A stretch of DNA of 64,000 nt from assembly GCA_036925085.1 (NCBI GenBank), contig JAUPFP010000002.1, positions 7,723,890-7,787,889 on the forward strand, read 5' to 3'. Below are positions 1-10,317 of this stretch, piece after piece. Numbering within the stretch: the stretch's first letter is position 1; every line of letters begins with the position of its first letter. The position numbers were made by a program, and so were the translations under genes. The notes under the pieces were generated by a model. It saw only the letters and a list, made by a program, of their open reading frames with translations, did no database searches and was not told the DNA's origin. The DNA is from Brachycybe producta (lineage: Eukaryota; Arthropoda; Diplopoda; Playtdesmida; Andrognathidae).

Positions 1-1063
1 TATGGCGTCGTTGCTATATATATATGCATGTGCACAAAGCTCGACATGTTTGTACGCCCTATGCGCACAACGTTGCTTCGATTATAATACAACTGTATTT
101 TTATTCTCGCGCGCTGTTATTTCATGTGGTTATTTTGTTTTATCATTTTGTTGTACAGATATTTTTGACAAAAAATAGACAAAGAGTTATTAGTTAACAC
201 TTATTATTTATCATTCAATAGATTCAATTGTTTTGTTATATAATCTGATATTTTTTTTTCTGGTGTGTTGTTGCGTTTGTGCACCACCTGGTGGTGTTAA
301 ATGCATTAATTTTACTAGCACTTTGAAAGCTTCTATAAGTTAATACTAGGAGGCGCTTTGAAATAATAGTTTGTTAAGTTTTATAGTTTCTCAGGTTAAA
401 AGGCAACTTTGAAAAATAAATTGAAAGTTTATAAAGTGTTTCGAAGGGTAACATAATTTTATAAAAGTAGTTTCATGACGATATCTTTCAAAATAAACAT
501 TTTATAATAGTTTGAAAATCTTATCATTTTCACTGACTCGTTTTGAAGTTTTTCCGTATATGATTCAGTTACTCTTCTAGTTATTAAAACATTTTATGAA
601 GTTTGTAAAACAATTTTCACGCTAAGTCCACGTTTTTGTAGCTTTATTTTGATGCCGGTAGATGGCGCTATTGTCCTTTGTCGAAATAAAAATAGCAAAA
701 AAAATGCTGTTGTTTTTTCGTTTCTATGGCAACATCATCCTATGGTTTCTATGGTAACGATTGAGATGAGATTTTTTTTTGGGGGGGGGGAGGATGGAGA
801 GAGTGGGATGGTTTTGTTTTGTTGGCTTGGTAGCATTCCTTAAATTATACCCTCCACCCAGTCCACCCCACTTTGATTTAGTGCCATAAACATCCGGTTT
901 ATGAATTTATTTTTAACGTCGTTCACTCATCCATGTGTTGGATCACATCAGATGTAAACTTATTTATTTCTAATTATTATTCGGTGATCCATATATATAG
1001 ACAATTGTGCGTTTTTTTTAAATTAATATTAATGAATTTTGTTTTTCTCTTGTCTATTTTTAG
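1..1063. other. 5' flank or upstream intron, no coding exon seen
   Basis: AT-rich sequence with no convincing exon. It contains a diverged family-D element (about 300-610), a poly-G run near 780 and short open frames with no recognisable protein. The end at 1042-1063 is a strong pyrimidine tract ending in TAG, which looks like a 3' splice site. The transcript therefore probably starts further left and this stretch ends as intron. No TATA box or other core promoter can be claimed. Confidence 0.5.
300..610 (+). mobile_element. Family D self-complementary element (diverged copy)
   Basis: It carries the family-D core ATCTTTCAAAATAAAC near 481 and, in the right half, the complementary motif TACTCTTCTAGTTATTAAAAC near 570. 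The spacing and order match the better copies at 54830-55185 and 15880-16255. The left end is poorly conserved, so the boundaries are approximate. Confidence 0.5.
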
Positions 1064-1071
1064 ATTACAAG

Positions 1072-1137
1072 ATGGAATTCACTTCAATTTGTAAGCGAAA
1101 AAGATTGACGACGGTCAGAGAAGAGATAGATAGATAG
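1072..1137 (+). promoter_or_regulatory. Upstream ORF in the leader of HECW exon 1a
   Basis: The ATG at 1072 opens a 21-codon frame ending at TAG 1135-1137. It lies 23 nt before the presumed HECW start at 1161 and in a different frame. It falls inside the putative exon 1064-1263, after the splice-acceptor-like tract. Short uORFs of this kind often reduce translation of the main frame. Whether this one is used is inference. Confidence 0.35.
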
Positions 1138-1160
1138 AGAAGATAATATTATTAAAAAAA

Positions 1161-1263
1161 ATGCTTGCGGAAAGAAGGTCTCTTCCCAGGAGAGATCCTA
1201 GTCACAGGTTGAGTGCAGCACCTGATGTAGGAAGTCCTGCCCATCTTGCCCACTCCAGACAGG
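1161..1263 (+). CDS. HECW: HECW-type E3 ubiquitin ligase, first coding exon, form 1a
   Basis: Likely first coding exon of the HECW1/HECW2 orthologue, giving residues 1-34 starting MLAERRSLPRR and ending AHSRQ. ATG 1161 is chosen because an in-frame TAG lies upstream at 1131-1133 and there is no other in-frame ATG between. The exon ends at CAGG|GTAGGA after one base of a split codon, which is the phase needed by the acceptor at 5278. The exon probably begins at 1064, after a pyrimidine-rich acceptor, so more 5' untranslated exons are expected to the left. HECW N-termini are poorly conserved between species, so homology cannot confirm this exon. Support comes from open frame, donor and phase only. 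A second candidate first exon lies at 5043-5112. Confidence 0.55.
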
Positions 1264-1593
1264 GTAGGACATCTGGCGAAACATTTTCTTACTATTATTT
1301 CCGGAGTTTTTTTTAATTTAATTTAATTACATTCATTGATCGTAATTAACATCCTCATTTTTTTAGCTGTTTTTCATTGGTGAGAATGGCTACCATTATC
1401 TTTATACAATCTGATATTAAAGTGATGCTTTTTGTGATTCGTGTAATCTTTTTTTTTTTTTTTTTTTTTTTGGAGGTTTGGCAATTTTGACTAAACTGCA
1501 ATTTATATTTTATTTTACTTTTATGCTTTTTTTTTTTAAAAAAAAAGACTGTTTGCTATTTCAGCTTTACTTTTTGTCTTTTCATTTTATGAG

Positions 1594-1853
1594 ACAGAAA
1601 GAGAGGGATGTAGATGGAGAGAGAGCTAGAGAGAGAGAGAAAGATAGATAGTTAAGAGAGTTACAGAGTAAGAGAAAAAAGATCGAGTAAGAGAGAGAAA
1701 GATGATGAGAGAGAGAGAGATAGAGCTGGAGAGAGAGAAAGAGTGCTAGAGTAAGAGAGAAAAATGGAGAGAGAGAGAAAGAGTGCTAGAGTAAGAGAGA
1801 GAGAGTGAGAGTAAGAGAGAAATATGAAAAGAGAGAGAGAGATGGAGCTGAAG
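1594..1853. repeat. GA-rich simple repeat, left block
   Basis: Imperfect (GA)n with recurring GAGTAAGAGAGA and AGTGCTAGAGTAAG units. It continues at 2715-2930 and was split by insertion of the hAT-like element, as shown by the shared AGCTGAAG octamer at the break. Confidence 0.85.
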
Positions 1854-2714
1854 CAGTGGCGTAGCTAGGCTTGGTTGCGCCCCCCCCGCCGCGTAAAACT
1901 TTGCGCCCCACTTGGGCTGCTTAAAACGTTGCGCTCCCTTTAAGTCCCCCTCCACTTAGCCTCATACTGGGGGGAGGTGCTATTTTGATGAACGGCGGAT
2001 CAGTAAGAACAGTCGGAAGGTTAGGTTTATTAAAATGAAGCTTGTTGCAGGGGGCCTGGGGGGCGCAGCCCCCCATTTTTTTAGCGTTATTAAATCAAAT
2101 TTGTCCATTTTTCCGACCGTTCCTCCCACTGAACAAATTACAGAACAGTCGGAACAATGGACTAATTTGATTTAATAATTCTTTAAAAAAAAAAGTCGGG
2201 GTCTGCGCCCCCTGCAACAACTTAATTTTACTAAACCAAACCTTCGGACTGCTCCTACTATTTTTCCGACTGTTCGGACCTTTCCGCTGTTCATCAAAAT
2301 AGTACCCCCCTATAAAATTTCTAAGCACAATAAACGAAATGAAAATCGATTTATATTTGAAAATAACTGAATAAATTAAGCGAGTGATTCGGAATCACTT
2401 GCTTAATTTATTCAATTATTTTTGAAAATACATCGACTTTCATTTTGTTTTTTTGCGCCCCCAAACTTCCTGCGCCCCCCCCCTCCCCCCGCAGTTGCGG
2501 GTCTGGTGGGTCCCTAGCTACGCCACTGCCCGCCCCTCCCATGAATATTTACTAGTGCAACTATGTAGTTTTTAAAAGTAAATATTAAATGAAAATCGAT
2601 TTATTTTCGAAAATAAATCGACTTTCATTTTGTTTTTTGCGCCCCCAAACCTGCTGCGCCCCCCCCCCCCCCCCCCGCAGTTGCGGGTCCTGCGGGTGCC
2701 TAGCTACGACAGTG
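1854..2714 (+). mobile_element. hAT-like non-autonomous transposon with 8-bp target duplication
   Basis: The left end is CAGTGGCGTAGCTAGG and the right end is CCTAGCTACGACAGTG, an inverted pair with one mismatch. The octamer AGCTGAAG occurs directly before (1846-1853) and after (2715-2722). An 8-bp duplication and a CAGTGGCG-type end are typical of the hAT superfamily. Inside, a C-rich segment with a GTTGCGGGT core is present twice, at about 2455-2532 and 2640-2714, so the right end is duplicated. An inverted TGAAAATCGATTTAT motif and long C runs are also present. I see no transposase frame. Confidence 0.8.
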
Positions 2715-2930
2715 AGCTGAAGAGAGAGTAAGGAGTGCTAAAGTAAGAGAGAAAGATGGAGAAAGAGTGGTAGAGTGCTAGAGTAAGAGAGAAATATGAA
2801 AAGAGAGAGAGATGGAGCTGAAGAGAAAGAAAGAGTGCTAGAGTAAGAGAGAAATATGAAGAGAGATGGAGTAGAGAGAGAGAGAGAATGATAGAGAGAG
2901 AGAGAAAGAAAGAAAATAAAGAGTGGACAG
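2715..2930. repeat. GA-rich simple repeat, right block
   Basis: Continuation of the block at 1594-1853, with the same GTGCTAGAGTAAGAGAGAAA units. It starts with the duplicated AGCTGAAG target site. Confidence 0.85.
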
Positions 2931-3030
2931 AAGAAGCTTCAAATACTAAAACTTATGAGACATTTTACTGTTGAAATGGATAGAAGATTCATTCATTCAT
3001 GTGTTGTTTTTTTCTGCTTGTGTTTCGTGT

Positions 3031-3060
3031 CCCCCTCCCTCCCTCCCTCCCTCCCTCCCT
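3031..3060. repeat. (CCCT)n microsatellite
   Basis: About seven uninterrupted CCCT units on the + strand. Confidence 0.9.
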
Positions 3061-4329
3061 TACATTATGTTTGTATGCGTTTGCTTGTGTCATGCGCAAA
3101 CGTTGGTGTGTCTTGAGTGGTGTTCATGTTGATTGTGTTTGTTTTTTTGTGTAACATTTTTGTGGATCAATTGAGTCGTCCACCTCCTCCTCCTAAGGCA
3201 GCATTTTCAGTGCTTTTTATAGCTTTTAAGAGCCTATAGACACTTCAGAGTTGCACTTGTCATGAGACGTGGTCAATTTTGGTGGTTCCAAACTGACTCA
3301 AATTGGTTCTAGCAACCGAATGGCAATTCCATACATTATTAAAAAAAAGTGTTACTATAAGAACACCATATTAAACAAATATACAAAACTTTTCTTAAAG
3401 CTGAAAGATGTTCCTGAAGAACCGAAAATTAGTTAGCAAAACGGACGGTTTTTTTTTAGGTCAGTGACATTTAACATGAGTTGAGTAAATTAGCATAATT
3501 TAAAAGGGGTTAACACATATTACATATATTGAAAATAATAGCAACCAAGTTACAGCTAATTTTCATTGAATTTATGTAAATATTTTACAAAAATCTTTAG
3601 CGAAATAAAAAAAAGTCCATATATTTTAGAACATTTTATGCAAAATATTTGTCCATTTTGTCTTAACAAAGTTTATTTTAAGTATTCACAATTTTTTTAT
3701 TAATTCAGAATACCCTGAAAATATTACAAAATTTTAATTGATAACGAAAAAAATTATTAAGACAAAATTGACAAATTTTTACATGAAGATGTTCTAAATC
3801 TAAATAAAATATATGTACTTTTTTTGTCACAATAAAGATTTCCACGAAATATTAATTGATAAAAATTTACTCATAAATTCTTGTTTTGCAGAGTCAATCT
3901 GAGACAAGTTGAGTCCAATTGAAGTCAGTTGTGGGCTTTGGACACACAGGAGGAGAACTTTGAAAGTCTTTTCAACGACAAAATGAAGTCGAAAGTCGCT
4001 GGACTGTCGTCGCAATGTAATTTTTCTGGAAAAACGCTAACCTTGGCATACAGTTAAAAGTTAGAATGTGTGTTAAAGTTGCCGGTGTCCTTCAATAGAA
4101 AATATTAAGAATACATTGCGACAACTGCACAACAACCTTCGACTTCATTTTGTCGTCAAAAAAGGTCTTTCAAAAGTCGCCTGTATGTCCAAGGCCCTAA
4201 GTGTATTTGAAAATTTGCATGGAAATCATAACACAGGAAAACCTGGATAAAACATGTAAAACACCTTGTATACACCGGAAACATATGTAACCTGGAAATG
4301 GAAGGCAATTTCCAGTACAAATATAATAA

Positions 4330-4565
4330 TTAGAGGTGGGACGAGTCCTAAATTTTCTCGAATCCGAATCCTAAAAGGTTCTCGAATCCCTCATGTAAGA
4401 ATCCTATATTATTCATTAAGAAGATACAAATAAATGAAATAACATTAATTATTAAATTATTAATAATAAAGAAAGTGTGGCACTCGGTGTCGATACAAGG
4501 TGATTGGTATTGGTGATCCGGGTAACCACCGAAATTGCAACAATCGCCGGTTTTTTTGTTAGTGT
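4330..4565 (+). repeat. Dispersed element with a single 33-bp unit
   Basis: Homologous along its length to 35550-36410. Both start GTGGGACGA, carry the TCTCGAATCCGAATCCT motif and continue with AAGAATCCTATATTATTCAT, then TGGCA(C/T)TC and CAACAATCGCCG. Here the motif occurs once, while at 35566-36225 the unit is amplified to 20 copies. This is probably a transposon-derived repeat of unknown class. Confidence 0.7.
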
Positions 4566-4582
4566 AGGCCTATATCTGATGT

Positions 4583-4735
4583 GTCACTGACACAAGTGAC
4601 ACACGACACTTGAATCAATGAATATCTGATGTGTTTCATTGATTCAAGTGTCGTGTGTCACTTGTGTCAGTGACTCAAGTGTCGTATGTCACTTTTGTCA
4701 GTGATTCAAGTGTCACTTGTGTCAGTAGGCTTTTT
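4583..4735. repeat. 40-bp perfect inverted repeat plus degenerate tandem
   Basis: The arms 4583-4622 and 4635-4674 are exact reverse complements across a 12-nt spacer. The right arm runs on into further copies of a TGTCACTTGTGTCAGTGA / TTCAAGTGTC unit to about 4735. The structure would form a cruciform or an RNA hairpin. It ends about 220 bp before the acceptor-like site at 4956. Confidence 0.85.
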
Positions 4736-5042
4736 ACTTTGCGTGATCAGCTGTGATCATCAACATTGCAAGCTTTCACTTTCTCTCTCTTTGCTCCTAT
4801 GATGTTGGGTATGTTCCATTCACTCTTGACTCTCTCTCTCTCTCTTTTGAGCTCCAAGTTCGAACACAAGTGACAGAGAAAAGAGAGAGAGAGGAAGGAA
4901 AGAGAGATTTTTCCTCGTCTCTCTCTTTCCTTTCTCTGTTGTGTGTGTGTTTTCAGTCGCCTTAACCATGTCATAAGCGGAAGAAAGAGGGAGAGAGAGA
5001 GAGTTCTCCAAAAGAACTTACTTTGTTCATATTATTTGGACC

Positions 5043-5112
5043 ATGATTCCTATGCTTTGGAGCTCCAGTGCTCAGTCTCACAATTTCTTCCGCGATTACT
5101 ACGATGGCACAG
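5043..5112 (+). CDS. HECW: HECW-type E3 ubiquitin ligase, alternative first coding exon, form 1b
   Basis: Encodes MIPMLWSSSAQSHN then FFRDYYDGT, followed by a split codon that joins cleanly to the exon at 5279. The ATG has a good ACC context, and an in-frame TAA lies upstream at 4974-4976, so 5043 is the first usable Met. The donor is CACAG|GTACAA. A strong pyrimidine tract ending TTTTCAG lies at 4956, so the full exon may be 4957-5112 (156 bp, divisible by 3). If that exon were spliced after exon 1a it would bring in the TAA and act as a poison exon. Therefore it is either the start exon of a second transcript or a regulatory cassette. The protein sequence itself is not recognisable. Confidence 0.5.
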
Positions 5113-5278
5113 GTACAACAACCATCATCTCGGTTTTTTTAGCCTTCTTTTCCTTTTAAGCTTTCTTCTCAAAATAATATTAGTGATTAATTTAAACTTT
5201 ACCATTGTTTTTTTTTTTAAACTGATAATCGGAAATTTAAAAAAAAAATCTTTTTTTTTGTTGTTAAATCTTAATTAG

Positions 5279-5554
5279 GATCAATCGGTTCAGCTTATAA
5301 TCATCATCATCATAATCATCACCATCATCACAATCATCCCGTCCACCGTAGTGTTGCCGAACTGTCCCGTTTGGGAATTAGTCAACCTCGTGCCAATAGC
5401 GATCCAAATCTTGCCACTCCCGAAGTACCAAGTCGCTCCAGTTTGTCAGTCAGTAAGCAGGAGTATACTTTGGGATTATCGGAACCACTTCAAGTGTTCT
5501 GGGATGTCAGGGAACCGGTCAGTGCCTCGGATTGGATCGGACTCTACAATGAAG
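5279..5554 (+). CDS. HECW: HECW-type E3 ubiquitin ligase, exon with start of the HECW N-terminal domain
   Basis: Residues 35-126 (form 1a numbering). A histidine/asparagine-rich stretch (about 40-52, CAT/CAC/AAT codons) is followed by ANSDPNL and then [20 protein letters not shown] and [15 protein letters not shown]. The last part matches the conserved start of the HECW N-terminal domain (human paralogues have an EYTLG...FWDI..EV...DWIGLY pattern). The acceptor is TTAATTAG|GA and the donor is GAAG|GTTAGT, phase 1 on both sides. The His-rich run is a lineage feature without known function. The next exon is about 47.9 kb away. Confidence 0.9.
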
Positions 5555-5883
5555 GTTAGTCTTTTCATTTTTTTACGAATAATCCTAACTTTCTTTTTGT
5601 TTTAATTTTGTAGCAATTAATGTTGTTGCTAATTGAGTTTAATACTTTTAACTTTTTTTTTTTTGAAGTAAATGAAATTTTAAGCTTTTGGCGCGTTTAT
5701 CACAAGTGAAAATGAAATTAAGATTATTTTTAACAATAATAATTAGAATTGAAGACTTTTTAAATGCAAAACTTAAATTTTAGAATCTGTTGTCAAGTTA
5801 TCTGTTAATTTTGTTTCATATTTTTTTTTGTTGCAAAAAAACAATGAAAATAATGAAATTGTAAGTGAATTGTTTACTTTCAG

Positions 5884-6306
5884 GTGGGTTAAAAGTGTAA
5901 ACGACCCTTTAATTCTGGTTATTCTGTCTTTCAGAAGAAGAATTAAGAGAAATTTGAATGTGATTTAGAAGCTAGAAGGGACAATTACTCTCAGCTACTG
6001 AAGGTGTCTTTTCACATTGATATATTTTAAAATAAGCTTTGTATAGCAGTTTTTATGCCGTAATATAGCGGTACCGTAATTGACGGTAAATGACGTCCAT
6101 TTACATCTATGAAAACGATTTTTGTGACGTCATTTACCGTCATATTACGGTACCTGCTATCTTAGGAAATCCAAGCTTTAGTGATTCCGGTAATCTGGTT
6201 TCTAAAACACTTTCAAGCTTTTTCTTTTTAAAAAAATAATGGCTGCTCCTAGAAAGGCAGAGGTAATCAAGAGTCTCGAGGGACGTTTTACACTTTTAAT
6301 TTAGCT
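5884..6306 (+). mobile_element. Family D element with nested palindrome
   Basis: Terminal AAAAGTGTAAACGACC on the left is answered by GGGACGTTTTACACTTTT on the right. Inside are TTCTGTCTTTCAG, TAGAAGCTAGAAGGG and, in the right half, TTTCTAAAACACTTTCAAG, the usual family-D landmarks in order. A separate small palindrome (6065-6160) interrupts the middle. Confidence 0.75.
6065..6160. repeat. Small palindromic element inside a family-D copy
   Basis: ATAGCGGTACCGTAAT at the left pairs with ATTACGGTACCTGCTAT at the right. The arms continue through GACGGTAAATGACGTC and GACGTCATTTACCGTC, around a loop of about 25 nt. It looks like a very short MITE. No clear target duplication was seen. Confidence 0.7.
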
Positions 6307-8190
6307 TAAAACAACAATGAAATATGTGTAAAACGCACACACACATTAACATATTGCACTACGAGATTTGTATAAACGTTTTATAACCACAAATAGTAAA
6401 ATTAGATATTCTGTCAAAACTCATGATTTATATTGTTTTAAGTAATGTTCAGCGCAGCGCAGACTTGCTTATGAAAACAACACGCTAATTTCGGATTGTT
6501 TCGAGGTAGGTATTAACCGAAAACGTTAGTAATTCTGCTGATTTACTACTTGGAATTGTTGGTGGTGATGGTTTTTTTTTTAAATTGCTGAATTAAAAGT
6601 AATTATTTAGATTAACTTAAGTTTTTATTTCACTCTATCCACACTTTCGAAGGTGACATAAACACCTCGAAATTCGTTACAACATCTTGAGTAAACTCCG
6701 GAAAAAAATCTTCAACACGAAACCCACTTTTCTCTTTCTCTCTCTCGTAAATATTTCTCCATCTTATTGTTGTACAAACACACATGCTTTACCACCTTTG
6801 AAGGATGGTTGTAGAAAAAAAAAGGGAGGCTTTAAGAGATTTAAGAAAGATCCCCATCTTCTTGTCTTGTTATGTACAAATGTGCAAAACTTGTACATGT
6901 GTGCGTATAAGTGGCAGCTTAGTTTTCGAACTTGTACGATTCTGTGTGTGTACCATACATACAAACACACATTTTTAGTAGTACTTTACAAACACATACT
7001 TTGACCCTAGAATGTGAGTTTATATTGTAGCAAGTCTTGACATTCATTTAGTTCTCATGTCATTATTATCGATTTTTCTGTCCAGTCTGTTTTTATCTTT
7101 TGGTTCATGATGATGATGATGATGATGATGATGACGACGATGATCATCCATCGTTTTTGTTGTCTATCTATAAACACAGCACTCGCATACAATGTGAGGC
7201 TAAAATTAATTTAAAAGAGACATTGGCAAATTGCAAAAATGTGCTGAAAATAGAAATATGTCTCTGGTACGCGATATTAATTGCAACGTCGACGATATTA
7301 ATTAATAAGAAAGATTCAAAGTTCATTTTTTTTTTACATTTTAAAGCCAGAGGATTTTTTTTTTTCTTTTTCTTATCTCCTAAACCTTGGATCCCACTTA
7401 CGTAGAAAAAAAGCAGAAAATATAAAAGAGAAATAAAAATTCAATTAATTGTATTTCTTCTAACTTTCTGCTTTACTTCTTGCATTCAAGAATTTCACAC
7501 ATTTGGAATAGAAAATACATCAAGAAAAAGATGTATTCCTATATTATTCTTTTGGTTTCTAAAACACCTTAATTCTGAATTTGATTGAAAAAATGTTGAT
7601 GTTTCTCTTGAAATTTATTTATGGAAACGTCAAATAACGACACACAAAAAATAACCTTTTAACTTTGAATAACTCCTAAATAATTTTGAATTGCATGCGA
7701 ATCACTGCGTTTAAATGTAAGTAAAACTTTATTTATGTTTATAATTTTGTTTATGTTGTGGGTTTCTTCTTTCATCTTTTTTTTTCTTTTCTAAAAGCCA
7801 GATCACAAATTCGTAAGAAAAAAACAAGCAGAAAATAGAAATGTAATAAAAAAAAATCCCAAAAAAAGTTTCTGCTGCAATTCTGCTTTCTTTGCAGTCA
7901 AAAGGTTCGCATAAATTACCATAAAAACCCTTCAAGATATTGTTGATTTTTTATAAAAGTGTCCAGAAAGAATAGGAATATGAAGCCCATAAAGAATGAA
8001 GCTTATGATGGACGCGCCTTCATTTTGGCAGATAACAGGGTAGATAAAAATCATTATTTTTATTTATTTAAAATTTCATAAAATTGCTTTTTAAAAAGAT
8101 GAAAATCCATTCATGACTATGCTTGTAAGTGTTCAGTCTGTTTATTCACCTGTCAAGCACATTTTTTTTTAAGAAATCCATCACATAAAA
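6307..8190. other. Intronic stretch without recognised gene
   Basis: AT-rich sequence with a (GAT)n tract at 7107-7143 that creates a spurious poly-Asp frame. Two pieces near 7385-7500 and 7800-7930 contain AAGCAGAAAATA and TTTCTGCTT motifs reminiscent of family F, but no complete element could be delimited. Confidence 0.5.
7107..7143. repeat. (GAT)n microsatellite
   Basis: About 12 GAT/GAC units. It gives an apparent poly-aspartate ORF that is not considered coding. Confidence 0.85.
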
Positions 8191-8204
8191 GTGAGAAAAA
8201 ATGC

Positions 8205-8405
8205 ACTCATCACCATCATCATCATTTCCTGCACCTTTTCCCGCAGTGTGCAGGGTCGGCCTTACGGGTTCTATCTCTCCACGGATTTCGATTTTGTGCT
8301 AAAATCCCAGAGATGCCTCCATATCCCGTTTTACCACCACATTACAAGCTTGTTTGGGCCTTCCTCTACTTCTTTTAACCCAGCTTTGAAGCAGCTCATA
8401 AGTGA
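8205..8405 (-). mobile_element. Retroelement 3' end with (GAT)n tail, copy 1
   Basis: Shares CATTTCCTGCACC, CAGGGTCGGCCTTA, GGGTTCTATCTCTCC, TATCCCGTTTTACCACCA and AGCTTGTTTGGGCCTTCCTCT with 26743-27000. In both, the + strand left edge is (CAT)n, so on the minus strand the repeat ends in (GAT)n. A short tandem tail at one fixed end is typical of non-LTR retrotransposons or SINEs. The class is not certain. Confidence 0.6.
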
Positions 8406-8409
8406 ATAA

Positions 8410-9884
8410 AATAGTGAAAAAAAAATTCACTATTTTCTAAAAAGAAAATATGAAAAAATATGGGGGAAAAGTTAAATGACTTAAATCACTTGATTTGATT
8501 TGATGGTGTTGACAGTTTTTTATTTAAAAATTTAAATCAGTCCACCCTGACTGATAAGTTGCTAACATGTAATTTTGTTTGGCTGAAAGAAACAATTTTT
8601 CCGTTCTTTTTCTTCTTCTGCTCTGCATTCAGTCAGAGGGTGACGCTGCATATTACGGGAAAAAGAAGCAGGAAATGATGATGATTCAGTCACATAAACT
8701 GAATCGAATTATTCAACTTAGATAAATTCATTTCTCAGTAGAATATTTTTTTTATCTGCATGTGTGATCCATCCGTTTAGACTTCAAATGACTTTTCACC
8801 ATCTTTGGTTGTTTGTTTTTTTTCCTTCTTCTTCTTCCAACGATGTATTTGACGTTTAAATCGTAGGACTTTGAAAAGAGTGTTCTCTAGAAATAAACGA
8901 AAAAGACACAAATTGCATTTTATGGAGGATGAAGGGAGGGAGGGAGAGGGGGTGGAAAAACACAGTTCGATTCCAATATGTTTTCTTGTTTCTTCTGCTT
9001 TTTCTTTAAGTATTAACTTCTTTAGAAATCAAATTGAAGGGGGACAAATAAGAAAGACAAAAAAAACCTACATGAACCCAACCTTTTTGTGGTCGTGCTT
9101 TTTTATACAGACTTGTATATTGTTTTTTTTGGGGTTTTTTTCCCTCCTTTTTTTGGTTGTTCATTAGTGGAATTCGTTTCTGTTTCTTGGCATTCCTCAT
9201 TGATAATCCTCTTTTTTGTTGTTTGTTGCTTTCATTTCTAGTATATAGTATTTTGTCCCCTTTGGTTTTCTGAGTTCTTTAATCTTTTCTTGTTATATGT
9301 GTGTCATCTTTGTTTCTCTTTGGTTTCGAGTAAAAATCACATATTGATGCTTTTCGAAAGTGGGTTTTTTTTTGTTGCTCCTATTTTTGTGTGGCAAGTC
9401 TGTAAATGTGATCGTTGAATTTATACTTTTTTTTTCTCTCTTTCTCTCTCTTCTGCTCTCTTTCACATTAAATCAAAATATTGACTTTAAAACTGAGACC
9501 TATTGCAAAGTCAGGAAGTAAAAAGTTAAACAACGCTTTTTATTCGATGGAAGTTTTTTTTTCTTTTCTAAAAAGCCCTCTCTGTATTTGTTTTCAGCTT
9601 TTATTTAGTGACCAGACCATTTTGTTAGTAACAGTACTAACAAAATTGCGAATTTACATTCACAGTGACCACTTATACATGTGTAACGTTCAGTTTACAC
9701 ATTTAAGTGTCCACTTAAGTGCATGCTCAATGTATGTTTAGCTAAGTGTCTATTAAATATTTAATACTTAATGCACCTGTAGGCAAGTGCTCACTAAGGT
9801 TGGCTTCACGCCAGTGATCTCTGGTGTTTCTGGTGGATATTCGTGAATCGTGCTAGTTTCTTGAGGCAAAAGTGGCAATGATGG
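8410..9884. other. Intronic stretch without recognised gene
   Basis: T-rich and low-complexity sequence. Contains a family-F-like right end (CTGCATGTGTGATCCATCC near 8757) and a short perfect hairpin, ATTTTGTTAGTA-acag-TACTAACAAAAT, at 9619-9646. No protein-coding signal. Confidence 0.5.
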
Positions 9885-10317
9885 CAGTGGCGTAGCTAAG
9901 TTTGGTTGCGCCTCCCTGGGTCGTGCCCCCTGCAGCTTAAACCCCCAAAATGCGCCCTCCAAACTGTCTGCACGCTCCCGTAGTCGTGTGTGAAATATGA
10001 CTTTGGCCCCCCTGTCGTTAGGCTTTAGGTCACCCATGCCCATGGGCACACCCACCAAACCAGTATCAGTCAAAAAGTAGCCGGGCTGGCACCCAGGTTG
10101 TCTCTAAAGAAATGTTCCCAAATAAGACACATGTTAGTATGAATGTCATTTTCCCAGCTGAGAAATAGGACGATATGTCACCCATCTCTCAACTAATGTT
10201 CACATTATTGATGAAGGACATCTACAGTAGTGTTGTCTGCACTGAATGTTGCAACTAGTATTTTACTGTATGCACTCCCGCAGTCGTGTGGGCTGCAGGT
10301 CCTCAGTTACGCCCCTG
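9885..10317 (+). mobile_element. hAT-like element related to 1854-2714
   Basis: The left end CAGTGGCGTAGCTAAG is almost identical to the hAT-like end at 1854, again followed by a TTGGTTGCGCC segment. The right end CAGTTACGCCCCTG is a diverged complement. The flanks (AATGATGG / GATGATGC) match at six of eight bases, so the target duplication is decayed. No transposase. Confidence 0.6.

Larger units (their letters stand above)
1264..5042. other. First intron, repeat-filled
   Basis: About 3.8 kb between the two alternative first exons. It holds GA-rich simple repeats split by a hAT-like element (1854-2714), a CCCT tract (3031-3060), a copy of the dispersed element that carries the 33-bp minisatellite unit (about 4330-4565) and a 40-bp perfect inverted repeat (4583-4674). 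From 2931 to 4330 I see only AT-rich sequence and short spurious frames. Two related stretches near 3960-4020 and 4100-4190 share GACTTCATTTTGTCGT-type sequence in opposite orientation, which suggests another decayed inverted element. Confidence 0.6.
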
